In this document: positions 14,406 through 21,372 of the stretch, one piece after another
Layout of the letters: every line of letters starts with the position of its first letter
Position numbering within the stretch: position 1 is the first letter of the stretch
From: Streptosporangiales bacterium
GTDB lineage: Bacteria; Actinomycetota; Actinomycetes; Streptosporangiales; Streptosporangiaceae
Assembly: GCA_009784565.1 (NCBI GenBank)
Contig: WRBL01000008.1
Coordinates: 1 to 46,047 of the forward strand
Length of the DNA: 46,047 nucleotides
Reading direction: 5' to 3'
Notes under the pieces: model-generated
The model's input: only the letters and a program-made list of their open reading frames with translations
What the model was told of the DNA's origin: nothing
Database searches by the model: none
Position numbers and translations under genes: made by a program

Positions 14406-17261
14406 CTACTCATCCTGATGCCCGGGCACGCCCGGCAGACGGCCATCCAGCAGGTCCGACAGCCGAGGCGGCGTGACCGGCAGGCGAGAGACGGTCACGC
14501 CGGACGGCGCGATCGCGTCGTTCACCGCGGCGGTCACGGCCGCGATCGATCCCATCACCCCGCCCTCGCTCATCCCCTTCATTCCCCCGGGCGTCCGGGA
14601 ACTCGGCGTCCCGCAGTGCACGACCTCCACCGCCGGCGCCTCCCGCACCGACGGCAGCGCGTAATCACGGAACGATCCGGCCAGGTTCCGGCCCGCCTCG
14701 TCATAGACGATGCCCTCGCACAGCACCCCGCCCGCCCCCAGCATCACGGCCCCGTGCACCTGGCCCTCGACGACCGCCGGGTTAATCACGGTCCCGGCGT
14801 CCTCGGCCACCAGGTACCGCTCGATCCGCACCTGCCCGGTGACCGGATCGACGGTCACCTCGCACAGGTGCACCGCGTTGGAATACGTCATCGGCGGCGG
14901 GTCATAAGCCAGCTGGACCGCCAGGCCCGGCTCCAGGCCCTCCGGCAGGGACAGCGGATCCAGGTAGGCGGTCCGCGCGATGTCCGCCACCGACAGGCCG
15001 GTGCCGACCCACCCGTCCTCCTTGGCTGCCACGACCTCGCCGTCCCGCACGTCCAGCCCATCCTCCCCGCCGAGCATCTCACGGGCGATGGCCAGCACCT
15101 TCTCCTTCAGCCGCCGCGCGGCCAGCAGCGCCGTGCCCCCGCCCGCCGTCCCGCTGCGCGCCCCGCGCGTCCCCATCCCGTACGGCGCGACCTCCGTATC
15201 GCCCAGCCGGACGGCCACGTCCTCCGGCCGCACCCCGAGACCGGCCGCGACTACCTGGGCCAGCGTGGTCTCATGCCCCTGCCCCGCGGCCGCGATCCCC
15301 GTCGAGGCCGCTACCGACCCGCTCGGATCGATCCGCACCCACGCCGACTCATGCCCCGACCCGGGGATCCCGGCCGACCGGTAGAACGCCGACCCGTACG
15401 TCGTCGGCTCCACCACGCACGCCAGGCCCACGCCGCGGTACACGCCCGCGGCCCGCCCCTCCCGCTGCCGCCGCCGGAACCCGGCATAGTCGTACCGGTC
15501 CAGCACCGCGCCGAACGCCCGGTACGGGGTGACGTCCTCATACGTCTCCCCGGACGCCGTCACGTAAGGAAGCTCCTCCTCGCGCAGCATGTTGCGCTCC
15601 CGGACCTCCACCGGGTCCAGGCCAAGCTCCCGGGCGACCGCGTCAACAGTGCTCTCGGTAACCCAGGTGCACACCGCCATCGGCGCGCGCATCGGCGCCG
15701 CCGGAACCTTCGTCGACAGCACGACCGTCATCTCGCAGGAATACGCGGGCACCCGGTACACCCCGGGCAGCATCATCGCGACCACCCGCAGCATGTAATT
15801 GGCGGGAAAGAAACTGTAAGCACCGAAATCACTGAGCAGCCGGGCCCGCAGCGCGAGGATCCGCCCGTCCGCGGTAACGGCCGCCTCGACCTCCGCGCTA
15901 TCCTCCCGCGCCGACGCCGCCGCCATCAGGTTCTCGCCCCGGTCCTCCCGCCACCGCACCGGCCGCCCCAGCCGCATCGCGAGCGCCGCGACGACCACAT
16001 CCTCCCGGTACACCACCAGCTTCTGCCCGAACGCCCCGCCCACATCCGGAACGATCACCCGCACCTGGTCCTCCCGCAGCCGCAGCCGCGCCGCCAGCTG
16101 CGTCCGGAACGGATGCGGCACCTGCGTCCCGGTATGCACCGTCAGTTCGCCGCGCCCCGCGTCCCACACGGCCGCGCAGCCCCGCGTCTCCATGGGCGCA
16201 TGCGTCATCCGCTGATGCGAGAATCGCGTCCGCACCACCCGGTCCGCGCGGGCGAACGCCGCCGCCGCGTCCCCGGACGAAAGGCCGCCGCGGAACACCA
16301 CGTTCGAATCCAGCGAGTCATCCACCAGCGCGGCATCCCCGGCCAGGCTTTCCTCCGCGTCCAGGACTGGCGGCAGCGGCTCGTACTCCACCCGGACCAG
16401 CGCCCCGGCGTCCTCCGCCCGGTACCGGTCAGCCGCCACCACGACGGCGACCGGATCCCCCGCGAACCGGACTTTCCCGGACGGCAGAGTCTCGGTCTCC
16501 ATCGGCACCAGGCCCTCGATCGGCGGCGCCATCCGGGCCGGCGACGTCCACCGGGCCAGGTCCGCGCCGGTGAACACGCCGGTCACCCCGTCGGCGGCCC
16601 GCGCCGCAGAGGTGTCGATGCCGGTGATCCGGGCGTGCGCATGCGGGCTGCGGACGAAGTGAACATGCACCGCCCCGGGCACCGGGACGTCATCGGTGAA
16701 CCTCGCGGTGCCCGTCAGCAGCCGGGCGTCCTCCCGCCGGACAGCCGCCGCGCCAAGCGGCGACCCCCGCTCCCCGGAGCACTCTCCGGGCTCCGGGACG
16801 CCGCAGCGCCCGGCCGCCCGCAGCGCGGCGGCCACGATGTTCTGATACCCCGTGCAGCGGCACAGGTTCCCCGACAGTGCCTCGCGCAGCTCCGCCTCCG
16901 ACGCCCCCGGATGCTGATCCAGGTACGCCCGGAGCGTGAGCAGGATGCCCGGCGTGCAGAACCCGCACTGCACCCCGTGCTCGGCCCGGAACGCGTCCTG
17001 CAGCGGGCTCAGCTCATCCGGGGCCCCGAGCCCTTCCACGGTGGTGAACACGCGGCCCTCAGCCTGCACGGCCAGCATCAGGCACGAGCGAACTGGCTGC
17101 CCGCCGTCCAGGACCGTGCACATCCCGCACACGCCGTGCTCGCAGCCCGCATGCGTCCCGGTCAGGCCGCACTGCTCCCGCAGCGCGTCCGACAGCAGCG
17201 TCCGCGGCTCCACCGCGATCCGGTACGGCCGCCCGTTCACGGTGAACGACACCTCGATCAT
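14406..17261 (-). CDS. Molybdenum hydroxylase, fused 2Fe-2S small subunit and molybdopterin large subunit
   Basis: A xanthine-dehydrogenase-family enzyme of 951 residues made as a fusion. Residues 1-150 are the iron-sulfur subunit: plant-type cluster C40, C45, C48, C60 and second cluster C99, C102, C134, C136 (CGFCTPG, CRCTGY). From about 170 on is the molybdopterin subunit, with GGAFGQK, AAGQGHETTLAQ and the C-terminal MSEGGVMGS holding the catalytic Glu. The CO dehydrogenase loop AYRCSFR is absent (the region reads APMRAPMAV), so CO oxidation is unlikely; an aldehyde or N-heterocycle is more probable. The start ATG has GGGAGG upstream and overlaps the stop of the FAD subunit (ATGA). The fused small-large order with a separate FAD subunit is uncommon, since these are usually three genes. 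Confidence 0.93.
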   Translation of the reverse strand: MIEVSFTVNGRPYRIAVEPRTLLSDALREQCGLTGTHAGCEHGVCGMCTVLDGGQPVRSCLMLAVQAEGRVFTTVEGLGAPDELSPLQDAFRAEHGVQCGFCTPGILLTLRAYLDQHPGASEAELREALSGNLCRCTGYQNIVAAALRAAGRCGVPEPGECSGERGSPLGAAAVRREDARLLTGTARFTDDVPVPGAVHVHFVRSPHAHARITGIDTSAARAADGVTGVFTGADLARWTSPARMAPPIEGLVPMETETLPSGKVRFAGDPVAVVVAADRYRAEDAGALVRVEYEPLPPVLDAEESLAGDAALVDDSLDSNVVFRGGLSSGDAAAAFARADRVVRTRFSHQRMTHAPMETRGCAAVWDAGRGELTVHTGTQVPHPFRTQLAARLRLREDQVRVIVPDVGGAFGQKLVVYREDVVVAALAMRLGRPVRWREDRGENLMAAASAREDSAEVEAAVTADGRILALRARLLSDFGAYSFFPANYMLRVVAMMLPGVYRVPAYSCEMTVVLSTKVPAAPMRAPMAVCTWVTESTVDAVARELGLDPVEVRERNMLREEELPYVTASGETYEDVTPYRAFGAVLDRYDYAGFRRRQREGRAAGVYRGVGLACVVEPTTYGSAFYRSAGIPGSGHESAWVRIDPSGSVAASTGIAAAGQGHETTLAQVVAAGLGVRPEDVAVRLGDTEVAPYGMGTRGARSGTAGGGTALLAARRLKEKVLAIAREMLGGEDGLDVRDGEVVAAKEDGWVGTGLSVADIARTAYLDPLSLPEGLEPGLAVQLAYDPPPMTYSNAVHLCEVTVDPVTGQVRIERYLVAEDAGTVINPAVVEGQVHGAVMLGAGGVLCEGIVYDEAGRNLAGSFRDYALPSVREAPAVEVVHCGTPSSRTPGGMKGMSEGGVMGSIAAVTAAVNDAIAPSGVTVSRLPVTPPRLSDLLDGRLPGVPGHQDE

Positions 17262-18130
17262 GGCGTTCCTCCCGCGCCGGCCCGCCCGGCCGCGTCCGCC
17301 AGTACCCGGCGAGCCAGGTGCGCGACCATCCGCCGGCGGTAACCGGCACTGGCGTAATGATCGGAGACCGGACGGGCCGCGGCCGCCAGCCGGCCCGCGA
17401 CCGCGCCAGCCCACGCCGCCGAGGGCACCGCCCCGAGCAGCCCCGCCGCCTCCTCGCCCGGCAGCGCGTACGGCGCCCCGGCAGCCCCGGTGACAGCGGC
17501 CCGCACCCCGGTCACGACGCCACCGGAACCACGCATCACCGTCGCGGACACCGTGACCAGCGGAAACGCATAGGCCCCGGGGCGGCTGAGCTCAGCGAAA
17601 CCCCAGCCTTCCCCCGGCCGCAGCGCCGGAACCTCCACCACGGTGATCACCTCGCCCTCCGCCAGGCCCCCGGGCCGGAGCAGGTCCGCCACCGGAACCG
17701 CCCGCTCCCCGGCCGCCGCCGAACGGACCCTCGCCACCGCGTCCAGCAGCACGCACACGCCCGGAAGCTCGGCGGCGGGATCCGCGTTGGCGATGCTTCC
17801 GCCCAGGGTTCCCCGGACCCGGACCGCCTCGTGCCCGACATGCCGGGCCGCCTCGGCCAGCACCGGCACCGCCGCCCGCACGTCGGCGCGCCCGGCCAGG
17901 TCCCGGTGCCGGGTCAGCGCCCCGGCTCGCAGCAGCCCCGGCCCGGCCTCGCAGCGCTCAAGCCCGGGCACCGCGTTCACGTCGACCAGGCGCCGGAGCC
18001 TCCGCCGTCGCTCACTGAGCGCGGGCAGCAGGCTCTGGCCGCCCGCGAGCAGGACATCACCGGCGGTCAGCATGCCGACCAGCTCGTCCAGGCTCTCCGG
18101 GCGGACGTACTCGAACGGGGCCGGCTTCAT
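17258..18130 (-). CDS. FAD-binding medium subunit of the molybdenum hydroxylase
   Basis: This 290-residue protein is the electron-transfer subunit that holds FAD between the iron-sulfur clusters and the acceptor. It shows the CO-dehydrogenase medium-subunit pattern: FEYVRPESLDELVGML at the start, the first FAD loop LLAGGQSLLP, the second loop RGTLGGSIANADPAAELP, and a C-terminal domain ending in YRRRMVAHLARR. The length is normal. It overlaps the upstream small gene by 4 bp and the fused subunit downstream by 4 bp, so the three are translationally coupled. Together with the fusion protein it gives the full set of cofactor domains of a molybdenum hydroxylase. No cofactor-maturation gene (XdhC/CoxF type) is visible in the window. 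Confidence 0.92.
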   Translation of the reverse strand: MKPAPFEYVRPESLDELVGMLTAGDVLLAGGQSLLPALSERRRRLRRLVDVNAVPGLERCEAGPGLLRAGALTRHRDLAGRADVRAAVPVLAEAARHVGHEAVRVRGTLGGSIANADPAAELPGVCVLLDAVARVRSAAAGERAVPVADLLRPGGLAEGEVITVVEVPALRPGEGWGFAELSRPGAYAFPLVTVSATVMRGSGGVVTGVRAAVTGAAGAPYALPGEEAAGLLGAVPSAAWAGAVAGRLAAAARPVSDHYASAGYRRRMVAHLARRVLADAAGRAGAGGTP

Positions 18131-18483
18131 GCACCAGCGCGGAACGCGGTGCCCGTCCCGGTGATCCCTTCCATTCCCTCGCCGCCCTCGGCGACGGCGA
18201 CGATCTCGAATTCCTCGACGAGCTCCGGATCCCGGCCGATGATCTGCGTGACCTTCGACGGCGCCCCGGACAGCGACGCGACGAACTCCGCGCGCGCCTG
18301 CTCGGTCGCCCAGATGTAGTTGCCCGCGAAGAACGTTCCGGGCTTCATCGTCCAGATTTTCTCGATGAGGCCCGGACGGCCGGTGAACTTAGGATGTGAC
18401 TCCGCTCCCACGTACTCCCGGAGCTGCCGCTCGGCTTCTGCCGGGGCCCCGTCCAGTGACCAGCGGGTGACCAGTCCGTACAT
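18127..18483 (-). CDS. Small dimeric alpha/beta-barrel protein (YdhR/monooxygenase-like)
   Basis: A 118-residue protein that starts the molybdenum hydroxylase operon. MYGLVTRWSL is a first strand; GLIEKIWTMKPGTFFAGNYIW resembles the middle of YdhR-like putative monooxygenases, where a strand pair is followed by TEQARAEFVASL, the typical helix. I choose ATG 18483 because GGAGG then lies at a proper distance; ATG 18486 is directly before it. No cofactor motif can be seen, as usual in this fold. Its coupling (4 bp overlap) to the FAD subunit suggests a role in the same catabolic route, perhaps as oxygenase or isomerase. Function is uncertain; the C-terminal 20 residues are glycine-rich and look unstructured. 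Confidence 0.7.
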   Translation of the reverse strand: MYGLVTRWSLDGAPAEAERQLREYVGAESHPKFTGRPGLIEKIWTMKPGTFFAGNYIWATEQARAEFVASLSGAPSKVTQIIGRDPELVEEFEIVAVAEGGEGMEGITGTGTAFRAGA

Positions 18484-18588
18484 CATCCACCTCCGCGCGT
18501 ACCGCCTGATTCCCGGCAACCGTATCGCACGGCCTCTCGCCGCTCTCCCGGCACGCCAGCGCCGCCGCCGGGGCGGGCTGAACCCAGG

Positions 18589-19512
18589 TCAGGGCAGGGC
18601 CGGAGCCGCCCCGGCCCGCCACCGCTCCCTCGCGAGCCCGGGGAGGCTGCCCAGCGCGACGCCGATCAGGATCGCCGCGCCGCCCGCGATCTGCCGCGGC
18701 CCGGCGGGCTCGCCGAACAGCGCGATCCCGCTGATCGCGCCCACGAACGGCTCCAGGTTCAAGAACGCGCCCGCCACCTCGGCCGGCACGTGCCGCTGCC
18801 CGTAGCCGTACAGGGTGAACGGCAGCAGCGTCCCGGCGACCGCCAGTCCCGCGGCCGAAACGACCAGGCCCGCGACCGCTCCCGCCCCGGACGGGGCGGC
18901 CGGAATACCCTCCGCCGCCGCGAGGGGCAGCGTCGCCGCCGCCGCTCCCACGAACTGCACGGCCGTCACCGCGACCGCGTCCAGGTCCGCGACGAACCGG
19001 GCCTGCGCCACCGTCCCCGCCGCCATCAGCACCACCGAGCCCAGCACCAGCGCGTCCCCGGTGAGCGAGGCCCCGCCCCCGTGCCCGCCGGTGATCACGC
19101 CCGCCCCGGCCAGGGACAGCGCGAACCCGGCCCACGCGACCGGCCGCGCCACGGTCCGCTGCCACACCAGGGCGATCACGGCCACCAGCACCGGAGCCGC
19201 TCCCGACAGCAGCGCGGCGTGCGTCACGCTGGTCCGGGCGATCCCGGCGTTCTGCAGCGCGATCGTCGCCCCGTACCCGAGCGCCCCGGAGGCCAGCACC
19301 GGAAACGTGAACGCCCGGCGCAGCATCCGCCGGCGGGCCGGGGTGGCCGCGGCGACGGCCATCAGCCCCGCGGCGGCCAGCCCGAACCGGACGAAGGCCA
19401 GCCAGCCGGGCCCCATCCACTCCAGGGCGATCTTCGACATCGGGACGGTGAGTCCCCAGGCCACGCCGGCGGCCGTGAGCGCCCCGAAGGCGCGGTAGCG
19501 GTAAATGTTCAC
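18589..19512 (-). CDS. EamA/DMT family transporter (RhaT/YdcZ-like exporter)
   Basis: An inner-membrane protein of about 307 residues with ten hydrophobic segments in two repeats, each an EamA domain: the first begins AAGVAWGLTVPMSKIAL, the second follows GDALVLGSVVLMAAG and ends GGAAILIGVALG. The motif LEPFVGAISGIALFGEP is typical of the last EamA helix pair. I start at GTG 19512; an ATG at 19611 would force an overlap with the divergent regulator gene, so I reject it. Such transporters export amino acids or metabolites. A divergent Lrp/AsnC regulator 70 bp away, a common arrangement for amino-acid exporters, supports that role. Substrate not known. Confidence 0.88.
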   Translation of the reverse strand: MNIYRYRAFGALTAAGVAWGLTVPMSKIALEWMGPGWLAFVRFGLAAAGLMAVAAATPARRRMLRRAFTFPVLASGALGYGATIALQNAGIARTSVTHAALLSGAAPVLVAVIALVWQRTVARPVAWAGFALSLAGAGVITGGHGGGASLTGDALVLGSVVLMAAGTVAQARFVADLDAVAVTAVQFVGAAAATLPLAAAEGIPAAPSGAGAVAGLVVSAAGLAVAGTLLPFTLYGYGQRHVPAEVAGAFLNLEPFVGAISGIALFGEPAGPRQIAGGAAILIGVALGSLPGLARERWRAGAAPALP

Positions 19513-19543
19513 GCCCTGATGATGGGATACGCCCGGACGAAGT

Positions 19544-19589
19544 TTGCCATCTAGTGCATTAGACGAAATAATATTCAGCGAAATGGCAA
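19544..19589. promoter_or_regulatory. Divergent promoter region with likely Lrp operator
   Basis: Between the exporter and the Lrp gene, TTGCCAT (19544-19550) and ATGGCAA (19583-19589, overlapping the lrp start codon) are a perfect inverted repeat. Between them CTAGTGCATTAG (19551-19562) is a 10-of-12 palindrome centred on TGCA. The region is AT-rich compared with its surroundings. Local regulation by the Lrp protein is a likely reading. Confidence 0.5.
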
Positions 19590-20107
19590 TCAGGCTTGAT
19601 GAAATTGACATTCAGTTGCTGACTGAGCTGCAGTCCGACGCTGACCGCACCAACGTGGACCTGGCCCGCCTGACCGGGCTGTCGCCCGCGGCGACCCTGC
19701 ACCGGGTCCGGGCACTGAAGGAGTCCGGCCTGATCCGGATCATCCGCGCCCAGGTCGACCCGGGCCTGGCCGGGTTCCCCCTGCAGGTCTGGGTGTCGGC
19801 CTCGATGGGCCGCCACGATCCCCGCACCGACCGGGTCTTCGAGGACTACGTCCGGTCCCTGCCCCAGGTCATCTCCGCCTTCAACATGGCGGGCGAGACC
19901 GACTACCTGCTGCAGGTCGTGGCCCGGGACGTCACCGAGCTGCAGCAGGTCCTGGCGGGCCTGTCCACGCGGGGCGTGCAGCGGATGGTCACTCACCTGG
20001 TCCTGGAGGAACTGAAGCCGCCGTCCCCGCTGCCGCTGGGGACGGCGCCGGGGACGGCGGGGAGGACGGGCGTCAGGCGCCGAGAGTCTGGGTCGCGGGA
20101 CAGGTAA
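19583..20107 (+). CDS. Lrp/AsnC family transcriptional regulator
   Basis: The 174-residue protein has the AsnC-type helix-turn-helix near the N-terminus (LDEIDIQLLTELQSDADRTN, then LARLTGLSPAATLHRVRAL) and a RAM ligand-binding domain at about 65-145 with VISAFNMAGETDYLLQV, the usual signature strand. The final 25 residues are a proline- and arginine-rich tail, not part of the fold. Start at ATG 19583 gives the normal short leader. It is divergent from the exporter and most likely controls it and itself in response to an amino acid. Terminator-like hairpins follow downstream. Confidence 0.93.
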   Translation: MAIRLDEIDIQLLTELQSDADRTNVDLARLTGLSPAATLHRVRALKESGLIRIIRAQVDPGLAGFPLQVWVSASMGRHDPRTDRVFEDYVRSLPQVISAFNMAGETDYLLQVVARDVTELQQVLAGLSTRGVQRMVTHLVLEELKPPSPLPLGTAPGTAGRTGVRRRESGSRDR

Positions 20108-20419
20108 CCGTCCACTTACGTGATTACGGTTGGCGCCATTTTGATTACGAACAGAGAAGAGCCCCCGCCCCTAGGTGAAGTTCGCGGGCTGTCCGTGAGG
20201 GGCAGCCCCGAGGGCGGATGACTTGCGCTTCTTGCTGTTATCTTGCGGTAGAAGTCGCGAAGCGAGTTTCCCACAGGGGGTGTGGACAGGGGTGTGCGCA
20301 ACGCCGGCGGGCCTGTGGGAAACAGGCCCGCCGCTGGGGACTACCTGTTCATATTCGCGCCCGGCAAAACGCTCGACCTGCGCGAATACGCTGTGGACAA
20401 CCGATTGCGGCTGCGGGTA
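20108..20419. other. Gene-free gap with hairpins
   Basis: This 312 bp stretch lies between the convergent Lrp and amidohydrolase genes. It holds a hairpin GGGCTG/CAGCCC (20186-20208) and the strong hairpin listed separately. I see no convincing coding frame. The stretch CCACAGGGGGTGTGGACAGG near 20271 is not an array of DnaA boxes or any other element I can name. Confidence 0.5.
20306..20332. terminator. Strong GC hairpin, likely bidirectional terminator
   Basis: GGCGGGCCTGT and ACAGGCCCGCC pair perfectly over 11 bp with a 5-base loop. No T tail follows. It lies between the end of the lrp gene (plus) and the end of the amidohydrolase gene (minus), so it may end both transcripts. Confidence 0.65.
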
Positions 20420-21286
20420 TCACACGAGCCCGAGGAGCCTGACCGCGTTCTCCTTGAAAATCTTCGGGCGGACGGTGTCCTTGACCTCGAGGGTCTCGAA
20501 GTCGCGCATCCACCGCTGCGGGGTCAGCAGCGGGAAGTCGGTGCCGAACAGCACCTTGTCCTGCAGGTAGGAGTTCGCGGCCCGGACCAGCTGCGGCGGG
20601 AAGTACTTCGGCGACCAGCCCGACAGGTCGATGTAGACGTTCGCCTTGTGGGTCGCGATCGAGATCTGCGTGTCCACCCACGGCACCGACGGGTGCGCCA
20701 GGATCATCGCCAGGTGCGGGAAGTCCGCCGCCACGTCGTCCAGCAGCTCCGGGTCAGAGTAGCGCATCTTGAACCCCCGGCCGCCGGGCATCCCGGCGCC
20801 GATCCCGGTCTGGCCGGTGTGGAACAGGGCAGGCACGCCCAGCTCCTCGATCGCCTCCCACAGCGGGTAGAAGGCGGCGTCATTCGGGGCGAACCCCTGC
20901 ACCGTGGGGTGGAACTTGAAGCCCTTCACGCCGTGGTCGCGCACCAGGGACCGGGCCTGGGCGACCGCGGCGGCGCCGCGCAGCGGGTCCACCGACCCGA
21001 ACGGGATCAGCACGTCCGCGTGCTCGCGCGCCCGGTCGGCGATGTCCTCGCTGGACAGCGCCGGGTGCCCGGTCGCGGTGGAGGCGTCCACCGTGAACAC
21101 GACCGCCGCCATGTTCAGTTCCCGGTACATCTCCGCGATCCGCTCCAGCGCCGGCGCCCGGTCCTCGGCCGACTTGAAGTACTTCGCCGACGCGTCCATC
21201 AGCTCCTGGTCGAGGGAGAAATGGCCGTGGCCGTCGGACTCGATGTGGACGTGGACGTCGATGGCGGTCAGCGCGTCGGTCTGCAT
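20420..21286 (-). CDS. Amidohydrolase family protein (ACMSD/decarboxylase-like, TIM barrel)
   Basis: A metal-dependent TIM-barrel enzyme of about 288 residues. IDVHVHIE gives the HxH metal pair near the N-terminus; HTG and AHPS hold later histidines, and LFGTDFPLL holds the catalytic Asp on strand 8. This pattern is that of amidohydrolase 2 (ACMSD / resorcylate decarboxylase type), which cleave C-C or C-N bonds, often decarboxylating aromatic or dicarboxylic acids. I begin at ATG 21286, with AGGA just upstream; ATG 21307 would add seven residues. It is divergent from acetoacetyl-CoA synthetase, with only about 85 bp between them. Substrate unknown. Confidence 0.88.
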   Translation of the reverse strand: MQTDALTAIDVHVHIESDGHGHFSLDQELMDASAKYFKSAEDRAPALERIAEMYRELNMAAVVFTVDASTATGHPALSSEDIADRAREHADVLIPFGSVDPLRGAAAVAQARSLVRDHGVKGFKFHPTVQGFAPNDAAFYPLWEAIEELGVPALFHTGQTGIGAGMPGGRGFKMRYSDPELLDDVAADFPHLAMILAHPSVPWVDTQISIATHKANVYIDLSGWSPKYFPPQLVRAANSYLQDKVLFGTDFPLLTPQRWMRDFETLEVKDTVRPKIFKENAVRLLGLV

Positions 21287-21293
21287 TCCTGGG

Positions 21294-21307
21294 ATGCTAC
21301 ACAGCAT
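21294..21307. promoter_or_regulatory. Small inverted repeat in divergent promoter
   Basis: ATGCT-ACAC-AGCAT is a perfect 5 bp inverted repeat in the gap between the amidohydrolase and acetoacetyl-CoA synthetase genes. It could be an operator for either; the evidence is position and symmetry only. Confidence 0.3.
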
Positions 21308-21372
21308 TACAGGCCCCGAATCGTCCCGGGCTCCATTGCGCGGCGCGGTACCGGTGTGCGAGATTCACCGAT

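Noticed and set aside
14418..17342. Very long plus-strand open frame opposite the molybdenum hydroxylase
   Set aside because: The minus strand encodes unmistakable iron-sulfur and molybdopterin motifs; the plus frame has none.
13477..18483. Aerobic CO dehydrogenase (CoxMSL)
   Set aside because: The AYRCSFR active-site loop is absent and the subunits are fused; a general molybdenum hydroxylase is a safer call.
20260..20300. Replication origin or DnaA boxes
   Set aside because: CCACAGG and TGTGGACA words look DnaA-like but no clear 9-mer cluster, AT-rich unwinding region or replication gene is present.
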